28,668 nucleotides of DNA from Bacillota bacterium (GTDB lineage Bacteria; Bacillota; UBA4882; UBA8346): assembly GCA_023402395.1 (NCBI GenBank), contig JAEYGI010000059.1, positions 1 through 28,668 of the forward strand, written 5' to 3'. Made by a program: the position numbers and the translations under genes. Positions 1-7,092 of the stretch are shown one piece after another. Within the stretch, counting starts at the first letter, position 1, and every line of letters begins with the position of its first letter. Below the pieces are notes generated by a model. It saw only the letters and a list, made by a program, of their open reading frames with translations. It was not told the origin of the DNA and searched no databases.

Positions 1-95
1 TGATCGTGGTGGCGACGGTGCCGATTTTGCTGCTTTATCCGTTCTTGCAACGTTATTTCGTCAAGGGCATTATGATTGGTTCGTTGAAAGAATAG
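1..95 (+). CDS. Sugar ABC transporter permease, C-terminal fragment
   Basis: Only the last 30 codons are present; the gene starts before the window. The readable tail is a hydrophobic segment (VATVPILLLYPFLQRYF) followed by VKGIMIGSLKE and a TAG stop. This ending, with a membrane helix, an aromatic-rich stretch, then F-x-K-G and a short G-x-x-K tail, is typical of MalG-type (CUT1) carbohydrate ABC permeases, whose last helix ends this way. It would form half of an inner-membrane channel that imports a sugar or oligosaccharide. It lies immediately upstream of a dehydratase and an aldolase on the same strand, which suggests an operon that imports a sugar or sugar acid and breaks it down. The family assignment rests on a short segment. 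Confidence 0.75.
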   Translation, partial: IVVATVPILLLYPFLQRYFVKGIMIGSLKE

Positions 96-113
96 TGTCC
101 AAAGGGGGAGTGT

Positions 114-203
114 ATGGTGTCCCAGCGAAAGACCCGCCGGAACCCGGCCGCAGCCGATTCAGGGCGTGATGCACAATATTATGAAAGAAGGGATTTCAAC
201 TGA
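114..203 (+). CDS. Small leader-like ORF, 29 codons
   Basis: A 29-codon ORF begins at ATG 114 behind a strong purine-rich ribosome binding site (AAAGGGGGAG, 101-110); GTG 117 in the same frame has better spacing. The peptide is basic and polar (MVSQRKTRRNPAAADS at its start, then an Asp/Arg/Tyr-rich tail) with no signal peptide or recognisable domain. Its TGA stop (201-203) overlaps CTG 200-202, the likely start of the dehydratase, in the pattern CTGA. That resembles the ATGA overlaps used for translational coupling. It could be a leader cistron that delivers ribosomes to the dehydratase, or a chance ORF. No homolog is recognised. Confidence 0.35.
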   Translation: MVSQRKTRRNPAAADSGRDAQYYERRDFN

Positions 204-1915
204 GAAAAATCGACTTCAATAAGACCTACCGAAGCGGAAGGGTGACTAACGGCGCTCATAAGTCGGGCAACCGGGCTCACCTGCGCGCCATCGGGTTGCT
301 GGATGCCGACATCGACAAACCCTTCATCGGAATCGCCAACTCCTACAACGCGATGCATCCCGGCCATATGCACCTCCGGGAACTGGCCGAAAACGTCAGG
401 GAAGGGATCTGGGCCGCCGGCGGGGTGGCGTTCGAGTTCAATACCATCGCGATCTGCGATGGCCTTACTCAGGGACACATTGGTATGAATTACGTGCTGC
501 CCAGCCGGGATTATATCGCCGATAGCATTGAGTTGCTGGTCGAGGCGCAACAACTGGACGGGCTGGTTTTTCTCTCATCCTGTGACAAGATTGAGCCCGC
601 CATGTTGATGGCCGCCGCCCGGTTGAACCTTCCGTCGATCATGGTCACCGGCGGTCCGATGCTTCCCGGGTATTTCGACGGGAAGGAGATGGCCATCTCC
701 GATATGCGGGAAGTAGCGGGCCGGTGGAAAAAGGGCGAAGTGAACGATGAAGATTTCTACGAAATGGAGTGCAGTGTCTGTCCGGGTCCCGGTTCCTGCG
801 CCATGAACGGCACCGCCAATACCATGGCCATTGTAGCCGAAGTGCTCGGCTTGACCTTGCCCGGCTGCTCCACGATTCACGCCGCCCATGCGGCGAAAAA
901 GCGCATTGCCAAAGCGAGCGGGGCCGAGATAGTCCGGCTGGTACGGGAGGACATTAAAGTCCGCGATATCGTGACCCGGAATTCGCTGATCAATGCGATT
1001 AAGGTCTGCTCGGCGATTGGCGGCTCCACCAATGCGATGCTTCACATCCCGGCCATCGCCTCGGAGCTTGGCCTGGATATCGTACTTGAAGATTTTGACC
1101 GGTTGAGCCGGGAAACGCCTCATCTGGTCCACGTCAAACCCTCCGGGAAGTATACGTTCCTCGATTTTGAGCGGAGCGGCGGGACCACCGCCTTGCTCAA
1201 AGAGATGCTGCCGTTGCTTGAGGCCTCGGAAAAGACGGTCAACGGCCAGACCATCGGCGCGATCGCCGCCGGCGCCAAAAATAAGAATCCGGAGATCATT
1301 CGGCCACTGGCCAATCCGGTTCATCCCCAAGGCAGTTACGGCGTATTGAAAGGCAATATCTGCCCCGAGGGCGCGGTGGTCAAGATCTCCGGCGTCTCCG
1401 AGAAGATGCGGGTTCACACCGGCCCGGCGGTGGTCTTTAATAATGAGGAAGAAGCGACCCGGGCGGTGTATGACGGAAAAGTCAAATCCGGCGATATCGT
1501 GGTGATTCGTTATGAAGGGCCCAAGGGCGGCCCGGGGATGCGGGAGATGCTCGCCACCACCTCGGCGATTATGGGGATGGGACTAGGCGAGACGACCGCG
1601 TTGATTACGGACGGCCGGTTTTCCGGCGCGACCCGGGGGCCCTGCATCGGGCATATTTCGCCGGAAGCGGCCTTGGGCGGCGTCATGGGCCTGATCGAAG
1701 ACGGAGATTTGATTTGTTTGAATATACCCGAGCGGAAGCTGGACTTGCTGGTCAGCGACGAGGAATTGGAACGCAGGCGGAAAAATTGGCGTCCGTTCGA
1801 CAAAGGCGTGACCAGTCCGGTGCTGAAACGGTATGCGGCGCTGGTGACCACCGTCTCCAGGGGAGCGGTTTTACGGAAGGATTTTGATTTCAGCGAATTG
1901 ATAGGGAGGAATTGA
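200..1915 (+). CDS. IlvD/Edd-family dehydratase, probable sugar-acid dehydratase
   Basis: An Fe-S dependent dehydratase of the dihydroxy-acid/sugar-acid family, which removes water from 2,3-dihydroxy acids or aldonates to give 2-keto-3-deoxy acids in the cytoplasm. Visible motifs are AICDGLTQGHIGM, the cluster cysteine in SSCDKIEP, the cysteine-rich CSVCPGPGSCAMNGTANTM and the C-terminal DGRFSGATRGPCIGH. The early segment reads ANSYNAMHPGHMHLREL and lacks the extra cysteine of [2Fe-2S] enzymes. It resembles E. coli IlvD, so an oxygen-sensitive [4Fe-4S] cluster is inferred. Start: GTG 242 gives 557 residues but has a poorly spaced ribosome binding site. CTG 200, behind AAGAAGGGA (185-193), adds 14 family-like residues (LRKIDFNKTYRSGR) and is preferred. 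The DapA-type aldolase next door and the sugar permease upstream favour sugar-acid catabolism over branched-chain amino-acid synthesis; the exact substrate is unknown. Confidence 0.88.
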   Translation: MRKIDFNKTYRSGRVTNGAHKSGNRAHLRAIGLLDADIDKPFIGIANSYNAMHPGHMHLRELAENVREGIWAAGGVAFEFNTIAICDGLTQGHIGMNYVLPSRDYIADSIELLVEAQQLDGLVFLSSCDKIEPAMLMAAARLNLPSIMVTGGPMLPGYFDGKEMAISDMREVAGRWKKGEVNDEDFYEMECSVCPGPGSCAMNGTANTMAIVAEVLGLTLPGCSTIHAAHAAKKRIAKASGAEIVRLVREDIKVRDIVTRNSLINAIKVCSAIGGSTNAMLHIPAIASELGLDIVLEDFDRLSRETPHLVHVKPSGKYTFLDFERSGGTTALLKEMLPLLEASEKTVNGQTIGAIAAGAKNKNPEIIRPLANPVHPQGSYGVLKGNICPEGAVVKISGVSEKMRVHTGPAVVFNNEEEATRAVYDGKVKSGDIVVIRYEGPKGGPGMREMLATTSAIMGMGLGETTALITDGRFSGATRGPCIGHISPEAALGGVMGLIEDGDLICLNIPERKLDLLVSDEELERRRKNWRPFDKGVTSPVLKRYAALVTTVSRGAVLRKDFDFSELIGRN

Positions 1916-1917
1916 TA

Positions 1918-2817
1918 ATGTTTAAACCGTATGGCGTGATTCCGGCACTGGTCACTCCCTTGGACGAACAAGGGCAATTGATGGAAAGGGCGCTGCGCCA
2001 GGTGATCGATTACACAATCGCCGGCGGGGTGCATGGTGTGTTTATCCTCGGCAGCACCGGGGAGATCTATGGTTTGGAGTGGGAGCAGAAAAAACGGGCC
2101 ATTGAGATTACCGTGGAGCAAACGGCGGGCCGGGTGCCGGTGTATGCCGGAGCCAGCGAGATCACGACCCGGGACTGCATTAAACTGGCCCGATTGGCCG
2201 AGAGCATTGGCGGGGTTTCAGCGGTGTCGGTGTTAACTCCGTACTTCGTTACTCCCAGCAAGGCCGAGTTGAAGGAGCATTACCTGCAGATCGCCGCCTC
2301 CACCAAGCTGCCGGTGATCCTTTACGGCAATAATGACCGGACTAATGTGAACATTCCGGCGGATCTTGCGGCGGAGCTGGCCGTGGTAGAGAATATCGTC
2401 GGCATCAAGGACAGCAGCGGCGACATGACCCAGATGGGCGAATATATCCGGCGTACCGCCGGCCAGGAATTTAACGTCATCTCCGGCCGGGATACGCTGA
2501 TCCTGGCCAATCTGGTTTACGGTGGGGCCGGGGCCATCGCGGCCACCGCCAATATCGCGCCGGCGGTGGTGGCCGGGATTTATAATTCGTTCCTGGCCGG
2601 AGACCTCGAAAAGGCCCGCGAGTATCAATACCGGCTGGCTCCCTTGCGGATCGCGTTCGGCCTGGGAACTTTCCCGGTGGTCATGAAGGAGGCTCTGCGT
2701 CTGGTGGGGATCGATGCCGGAGTGGCTTTGCCGCCGGTCGGCCCGATCTCGGAGGAGAACCGGGCGAAGCTGGCCGGGATCCTGAAGGAACTGGGCGTCT
2801 ATCAAATCGTGAAATAG
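1918..2817 (+). CDS. DapA/NanA-superfamily class I aldolase (KDG-aldolase-like)
   Basis: A 299-residue (beta/alpha)8 Schiff-base aldolase of the dihydrodipicolinate synthase / N-acetylneuraminate lyase superfamily. The substrate-carboxylate loop reads FILGSTGEIYGL, the conserved tyrosine lies in ILYGNN, and the catalytic lysine is in VGIKDSSGDM near residue 160. Length matches the family. It starts at ATG 1918, 7 nt after GGGAGGA; an in-frame TTG at 1912 overlaps the previous stop but sits too close to that site. It is two bases downstream of the dehydratase, so the two are co-transcribed. The pair suggests conversion of a sugar acid to a 2-keto-3-deoxy acid and then cleavage to pyruvate and an aldehyde. 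The specific substrate cannot be read from sequence; true DapA function is less likely in this context. Confidence 0.88.
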   Translation: MFKPYGVIPALVTPLDEQGQLMERALRQVIDYTIAGGVHGVFILGSTGEIYGLEWEQKKRAIEITVEQTAGRVPVYAGASEITTRDCIKLARLAESIGGVSAVSVLTPYFVTPSKAELKEHYLQIAASTKLPVILYGNNDRTNVNIPADLAAELAVVENIVGIKDSSGDMTQMGEYIRRTAGQEFNVISGRDTLILANLVYGGAGAIAATANIAPAVVAGIYNSFLAGDLEKAREYQYRLAPLRIAFGLGTFPVVMKEALRLVGIDAGVALPPVGPISEENRAKLAGILKELGVYQIVK

Positions 2818-2841
2818 GAGCGCGTCAAGCGGTTCTTCATT

Positions 2842-3346
2842 GGCGCGGACCCGCGCCGCGGGCTCCTCGGCGGTCTTTGGGAAAGGCGCCGGATTTTGCG
2901 GCGGTTGGATTAATTAATCCTAAGGCTGCCCAACTGATCGAATTGTCGCTCCGACCGGAGCGACAATTCGATCAGTTGAAGCGGGAACCGCTATAGCTGG
3001 CGCAAGAGTTGCTCATGATGGGGATGAAGCCGCTCTAGCCGGTACGGATGTTGCTGCATTTGGAGCATGTGTTGCGCCGGATGGAAATAGTAGAGCTTCA
3101 TTTGAAGAAAGTATCGCTCCAAATGGATTTATTGGAGCTTCATTTGAAGCAACAGTTCCTTTAGATAGAAATATTAGAGCTTCATTTGAGGCAACGGTTG
3201 CTCCTTTTGAAGCAACTGCTGCTCCAGAAGGAAAATGGGTTGCCCCAATTAGGGCAAGTGTTGCTTCAGATGGAGCGGGCACTGCTCCAAAATGAAAAAG
3301 TGTCGCTACAGTTAGTGTGGATGCCGCTGGGATTACCGATTGAACT
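2842..3346. repeat. 21-nt tandem array 1, dyad-symmetric units (GCT-type)
   Basis: The gap 2818-3496 holds no credible gene. From 2948 to 3346 it can be cut into 19 consecutive 21-nt units with no insertion or deletion, and 15 of the 19 begin with GCT (for example 3011, 3053, 3095, 3137, 3179, 3200, 3221, 3263, 3284). Units are degenerate, but many hold a 14-nt dyad followed by 7 nt. Examples are GCTCCGACCGGAGC (2948), GCTTCATTTGAAGC (3137), GCTCCTTTTGAAGC (3200) and GCCCCAATTAGGGC (3242). A further dyad, GGCGCGGACCCGCGCC (2842-2857), is exactly five periods upstream of the 2948 core, and GGATTAATTAATCC (2907-2920) is within one base of phase. Plus-strand frame 2945-3294 would encode heptads like VAPFEAT but lacks a start codon and ribosome binding site, so the array is probably non-coding. 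Confidence 0.8.
2931..2978. repeat. Perfect 23-bp inverted repeat, 2-nt loop
   Basis: Bases 2931-2953 are exactly complementary to 2956-2978 around a central AC dinucleotide. As RNA this would be a 48-nt uninterrupted hairpin. It coincides with the first clear units of array 1: the GCTCCG-AC-CGGAGC core at 2948-2961 has been extended outwards. No T-tract follows, so it is not a normal intrinsic terminator, although it lies 114 bases after the aldolase stop and could protect or end that message. Confidence 0.85.
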
Positions 3347-3355
3347 CCGAGCAAA

Positions 3356-3402
3356 TAAGCCCCTTTTCCGCCCAATTCCGGGCAGAGAAAATGGGGCTTT
3401 TT
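3356..3402 (+). terminator. Compound intrinsic terminator
   Basis: AAGCCCC (3357-3363) pairs with GGGGCTT (3393-3399), flanked inside by TTTTC/GAAAA pairing and an inner GCCC/GGGC hairpin, and followed by a run of five T. It would stop plus-strand transcripts leaving the aldolase operon or array 1 before the YibE/F gene at 3497. Confidence 0.75.
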
Positions 3403-3496
3403 CAAATTCGAAAAAAGGGAACCCGGTCCAGGCGTCGAACTTTCCGGAAGGATAATCAGTCTATTCAACATGGAATGATCCGAATGGGAGGCTACC

Positions 3497-4729
3497 ATGT
3501 TTTATAATCGGTTCAGATTCAAATGGGGAGTTATTGTCGGTTTCGTATTGCTGTTGGCCTACGTTTTTACACAGGGCGAAGCCGGGCGGGCGGCCGGACC
3601 GGCGCGGCAGGAACCGGTAGTGGTTCAGACCCCGGCCAACCTTCCGGAATTGGAGGCCACCGGGAAAGTTATCGCCGTTTTGTCGGAACGGCAGATTAGC
3701 GATCCCTTGAGCGGGCGGCCGGTCAACAGCCAGCAGATCAAAGTCAGGATTACCTCCGGGCCCTACCGGGGCCAGGAAGTGATCATCGTTCACGACGAAA
3801 CCGACAATCCCGTTTTCAACATCAAGGTCGGATACGGGGACTCGGTTACGCTCGCTTTGACCGTGGACCGGGGCAAGCTGGCCGATGTTTACATCACCGA
3901 TCTGCTCCGCCAGAATTACCTGTACGCGCTGGGAGTGATCTTCGTCGTCCTGCTGCTGGCCGTCGGGTGGCAAAAAGGCGCGAAAGCGCTGTGCTCCCTG
4001 ATCCTGACCCTGATATTGATCTGGGGGGCTCTCCTGCCGGGCATTCTCAGAGGATATTCCCCCGTGTTATTGACCATTGTGATCACCTTCGTCTGTGCCA
4101 CGCTGACGCTATTGGTGGTCGGAGGGTGGACGCTGAAAAGCCTGGCGGCCATCCTTGGAACATTGAGCGGCGTGGTCATCGCCGGAACCGCGGCGATCGT
4201 CTTCGGCAAAGCCGCGCATCTGACCGGGTTTGGCAATGAGGAAGCGGGGATGTTGCTGTATCTTCCTCAAAGCCTCACCCTGGACGTGCAAGGGCTTTTG
4301 TTCGCGGGGATCATCATCGGCGCGCTGGGAGCGTCGATGGATGTCAGCATCTCGATCGCCTCGGCGGTGGAGGAGATCAAGCGGACCGATCCAACCCTGT
4401 CAGCGACCCGTCTCTTCCGTTCGGGGATGAACGTGGGCCGCGATATTATGGGAACCATGTCCAATACGTTGATTTTAGCCTATACCGGGAGTTCGATTCA
4501 ATTGATCCTGATTTTCATGGCTTTCGGGGAATCCTATCTGAAGATCATCAATCTGGACATGGTTGCATCCGAGGTCGTCAGAGCCTTCGCCGGCAGCATC
4601 GGCTTGATCGCGGTGATTCCGCTGACTGCCGCCATCGCCGCCATGATGTTCGGCGGCGCGCATGAACAGGAACATCGGTTCGGGCTACGCCGTTTTTGGG
4701 AACGCGGACCACGGAAGAACGACGGATGA
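3497..4729 (+). CDS. YibE/F family membrane protein (paralog 1)
   Basis: A 410-residue polytopic inner-membrane protein of the YibE/F family, whose biochemical role is not established. An N-terminal hydrophobic anchor (about 9-27) is followed by a soluble extracytoplasmic domain (about 45-140, with EATGKVIAVLSER and YRGQEVIIVHDE) and then about seven or eight membrane helices from residue 145 on. The family-type loop GALGASMDVSISIASAVEEI and GTMSNTLILAYTGSS are well conserved. It starts at ATG 3497 after GGGAGG (3485-3490). A second family member lies at 12919-14001 on the other strand, with matching segments (GALGAITDMTMSIASAVQEI). It appears to be monocistronic, with array 1 and a terminator upstream and the B12 promoter downstream. 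Confidence 0.9.
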   Translation: MFYNRFRFKWGVIVGFVLLLAYVFTQGEAGRAAGPARQEPVVVQTPANLPELEATGKVIAVLSERQISDPLSGRPVNSQQIKVRITSGPYRGQEVIIVHDETDNPVFNIKVGYGDSVTLALTVDRGKLADVYITDLLRQNYLYALGVIFVVLLLAVGWQKGAKALCSLILTLILIWGALLPGILRGYSPVLLTIVITFVCATLTLLVVGGWTLKSLAAILGTLSGVVIAGTAAIVFGKAAHLTGFGNEEAGMLLYLPQSLTLDVQGLLFAGIIIGALGASMDVSISIASAVEEIKRTDPTLSATRLFRSGMNVGRDIMGTMSNTLILAYTGSSIQLILIFMAFGESYLKIINLDMVASEVVRAFAGSIGLIAVIPLTAAIAAMMFGGAHEQEHRFGLRRFWERGPRKNDG

Positions 4730-4756
4730 CGGTCAATGAATGCTTCCCGAATTGGC

Positions 4757-4785
4757 TTGAACTAACCGGAGCCGGGTGATATAAT
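4757..4785 (+). promoter_or_regulatory. Sigma-70-type promoter of the btuFCD operon
   Basis: TTGAAC (4757-4762), a 17-nt spacer and TATAAT (4780-4785), with TG one base before the -10 box (extended -10). The expected transcription start near 4792 lies just before the cobalamin riboswitch, which fits well. Confidence 0.75.
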
Positions 4786-4799
4786 CGATTCAATTGAAT

Positions 4800-4985
4800 C
4801 ACCTCATCAGGTGTCTGAGCTAGCTCGGATGAAAAGGGAAAGCGGTGTGAATCCGCTGCAGCCCCCGCTGCTGTAAGTGAGGATGGATCGATCGCCGCGC
4901 GAATCGTCGCGCGCCCACCGGGAGACGGGAAGAATCGGTTCCAGAGGAATCACGAGTCAGGAGACCTGCCTGTTGAGTTGGAGCA
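4800..4985 (+). ncRNA. Cobalamin (adenosylcobalamin-type) riboswitch 1
   Basis: The conserved B12-aptamer core is visible in order: GATGAAAAGGGAA (4829-4841), GGTGTGAATCCGC (the family's G-G-T-G-x-x-A-x-T-C-C segment), GCAGCCCCCGCTGCTGTAA, CCACCGGGAGACGGGAAG, and the B12-box-like GAGTCAGGAGACCTGCC (4954-4970). It sits between a good promoter and a transcription terminator ahead of btuF, so binding of cobalamin is expected to promote termination and shut off the importer. Outer boundaries are approximate. Confidence 0.93.
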
Positions 4986-5028
4986 AGCTTCTTCGGTGGG
5001 AAGGAGCGAGGCGTTATCTGGACGCGTC

Positions 5029-5055
5029 AACCCTTCCCCTCGGGAAGGGTTTTTT
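5029..5055 (+). terminator. Riboswitch 1 expression-platform terminator
   Basis: CCCTTCCC pairs with GGGAAGGG (short CTC loop), followed by TTTTTT. It lies between the aptamer and the btuF ribosome binding site, and is the likely B12-induced terminator. Confidence 0.88.
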
Positions 5056-5080
5056 AGATCAGCCAATTGGGGAAGTTGAA

Positions 5081-6022
5081 ATGAAACAAACCACCGATCA
5101 TCACCGCTGGCCCAAGCCGGCCCGTTTCAGATACGGCCGGTGGCTGCTTTGCTGCCTGGCGCTGCTTGGCCTAATTGAGTTCAACACTGCGGCCAGTGAG
5201 AAGTATCCAGCGCAGCTTACCGACCAGTACGCTCGGATGATCGTGCTCCCGAAAGAACCCCGCCGGATCGTTTCGGCGTCACCCGGCAATACGGAGATCC
5301 TCTATGAACTGGGCTTGGGTTCCCGGATTGTTGGGGTGACCGATTGGTGCGATTATCCTCCGGCGGCGCGACGAAAAAAGCGGATCGGAAACATTACCCC
5401 GCTCAATGTGGAGCGGATTCTGGCGCTGCGACCCGATCTGGTGGTGGCCGACATCCTGAACGGGGTGGACGGCGTTCGCGGGTTGGAGCGGTTTCGGGTA
5501 CCGGTATTGGCGTTGAAGCCGGATTCCCTCGAAAAATTGTTTGAAGCGATAAGGCTCTGCGGACGAGCCACCGGAACGGAGCCATCGGCGGAAGCGCTCG
5601 TCGCCAGGATGCGGGCGACTGTTGCCGGAGTGGAACGACAGGGACGGGCCATCCGGTCCAAGCGATTGAAAGTGCTGGTGATTTTAGGAGCCGAAGTGAA
5701 GGGGGCGCCGATCTGGTCGCCCGGACCTGGGTCCTTCCTGGATCAGGTGGTGCGATTGGCCGGCGGGTTCAATCTTTTTGCGGATCTCCGCTCGCCCTGG
5801 GGCCAAGTCAGCTACGAGGCGATACTCAAGCGAAACCCCGATGTGATTCTTACCGATCTAGAGCCGGACCGGCTGTATCGCGACCCCGCCTTTAACCAGC
5901 TTTCCGCCGGCCAGAAGCGTCAGATTTACCGGATTGACCTGGATATCTACTCCCGGCCCGGGCCGCGGCTAGTAGCGTCTTTGCCGGAACTGACCACATT
6001 ATTGGAAAAGTCGAGGCCGTGA
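5081..6022 (+). CDS. btuF: Vitamin B12 ABC transporter substrate-binding protein
   Basis: A 313-residue cluster-A-2 (BtuF/FhuD-type) binding protein that should carry cobalamin in the periplasm and hand it to BtuC. After a basic N-terminus there is a hydrophobic signal segment (WLLCCLALLGLIEF, about 21-34). The mature part has the typical RRIVSASPGNTEILYELGLG, a central LNVERILALRPDLVVAD and a late RNPDVILTDL. No convincing lipobox follows the signal segment, so a soluble periplasmic form is inferred. The chosen start is ATG 5081, after GGGGAAG; the frame stays open upstream to 4877, but that part is the riboswitch and terminator. The gene overlaps the permease by one base (TGATG). Cobalamin specificity is inferred from the riboswitch and neighbours. 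Confidence 0.88.
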   Translation: MKQTTDHHRWPKPARFRYGRWLLCCLALLGLIEFNTAASEKYPAQLTDQYARMIVLPKEPRRIVSASPGNTEILYELGLGSRIVGVTDWCDYPPAARRKKRIGNITPLNVERILALRPDLVVADILNGVDGVRGLERFRVPVLALKPDSLEKLFEAIRLCGRATGTEPSAEALVARMRATVAGVERQGRAIRSKRLKVLVILGAEVKGAPIWSPGPGSFLDQVVRLAGGFNLFADLRSPWGQVSYEAILKRNPDVILTDLEPDRLYRDPAFNQLSAGQKRQIYRIDLDIYSRPGPRLVASLPELTTLLEKSRP

Positions 6023-7092
6023 TGAAGAGTTGCCTGTCCGCCCTTTTTTTTAAAAACCGGCGTTCATATTATCTATTACTAGTTACCGCCCTGTTGCTGT
6101 TGATGGGAGCACTGATCTTGATTGCCCTGAGCGTGGGTTCAGTGCGAATCGGGTACGGCTCTATTCTGGCGGTATTTAAAAAACTGGCCGGGTTCCATCC
6201 GGGTCCACTTCCAGAAGGGGCCGGCCTGGACCAGCAGATCCTGCTGGAGCTCAGACTGCCCCGGATTATCCTGGCCATTTTGACCGGAGCGGCGTTGGCT
6301 TCCGCCGGCGTAATTTTTCAGGGGCTGTTCCGGAATCCGTTGGCCGACCCGTACGTGGTGGGCACTTCCTCGGGAGCCGCTCTCGGCGCCGCGTTGGCCA
6401 TTGCTTTCCGGCTGGACCGGGCGGTTTGGGGGTTCGGCGCCTTGCCGCTCTTGTCATTTGCGGGCGCGTTCCTGACCACGCTGGTCGTTTACGGACTGGC
6501 GAAAGTGGGTTCCAGGGTTTCGTTGACCGGATTTTTATTGGCGGGCACCGTAGTATCGGCGTTTCTGACTACCTTGACTTCCTTAATCATGATCTTCCAC
6601 CGGGAAGAAGCGCACCAAATCATGTTCTGGCTGATGGGAGGGCTGGCCACCGGACGCTGGAATGATCTCCGGTTGGTTTTTCCGCTGGTGGCCGCGGGAT
6701 TTGCTTTTGCCCTCTGTTTTTCCAGGGAGTTGAACCTGATCTTGCTTGGGGAGGAAAAAGCGTTCCAACTCGGGCTGAATACGCAACGGCTGCAGATTCA
6801 GTTGATCCTGTGCGCCTCATTGCTGGTGGCGGCGGTGGTTTCCCATAGCGGCATCATCGGCTTTGTCGGCCTGATTGTCCCGCATGTCGTGCGCTTTTTG
6901 ACCGGGCCGGATCATCGGGCCTTGTTGCCGGTTTCGGCATTGGCCGGCGGGATTCTGCTGCTGGCCGCCGACACGCTGGCCCGGACGCTGCTGGCCCCAT
7001 TGGAGATACCGGTGGGGATCTTTACCGTCGGCCTGGGCGGGCCGTTCTTTTTGTATTTATTGCGGCGCAACAAACGGGTGGCATTCTCATGA
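6022..7092 (+). CDS. btuC: Vitamin B12 ABC transporter permease
   Basis: A FecCD/BtuC-family permease of 356 residues with about ten membrane helices. Family landmarks include LELRLPRIILAILTGAAL, ASAGVIFQGLFRNPLADP, GTSSGAALGAALAI and, near the end, SGIIGFVGLIVPHVVR followed by the GPDHR coupling region. It forms the channel of the BtuCDF importer in the inner membrane. ATG 6022 is preferred, one base into the btuF stop; GTG 6019 would give the alternative 4-base GTGA overlap. The gene overlaps btuD by four bases (ATGA), which indicates translational coupling in one operon under riboswitch 1. Confidence 0.9.
   Translation: MKSCLSALFFKNRRSYYLLLVTALLLLMGALILIALSVGSVRIGYGSILAVFKKLAGFHPGPLPEGAGLDQQILLELRLPRIILAILTGAALASAGVIFQGLFRNPLADPYVVGTSSGAALGAALAIAFRLDRAVWGFGALPLLSFAGAFLTTLVVYGLAKVGSRVSLTGFLLAGTVVSAFLTTLTSLIMIFHREEAHQIMFWLMGGLATGRWNDLRLVFPLVAAGFAFALCFSRELNLILLGEEKAFQLGLNTQRLQIQLILCASLLVAAVVSHSGIIGFVGLIVPHVVRFLTGPDHRALLPVSALAGGILLLAADTLARTLLAPLEIPVGIFTVGLGGPFFLYLLRRNKRVAFS

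Noticed and set aside
575..1417. A 280-codon minus-strand ORF inside the dehydratase
   Set aside because: It lies entirely antisense to a gene with strong family motifs and is Gly/Arg/Asp-rich, as GC-rich antisense frames usually are.
2842..3346. CRISPR array
   Set aside because: Units are contiguous and degenerate with no alternation of identical repeats and unique spacers, the period of 21 is too short, and no cas gene is present.
3013..3498. A 161-codon minus-strand ORF across array 1 with heptad peptides (GATVASN, EALLFPS types)
   Set aside because: It reads through the downstream terminator and antisense to the YibE/F leader. The heptads are an automatic result of the 21-nt period, and both strands stay open because units are palindromic.
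4877..5080. N-terminal extension of BtuF by 68 residues
   Set aside because: The extension would be translated from the riboswitch and terminator. The signal peptide and ribosome binding site fit ATG 5081.
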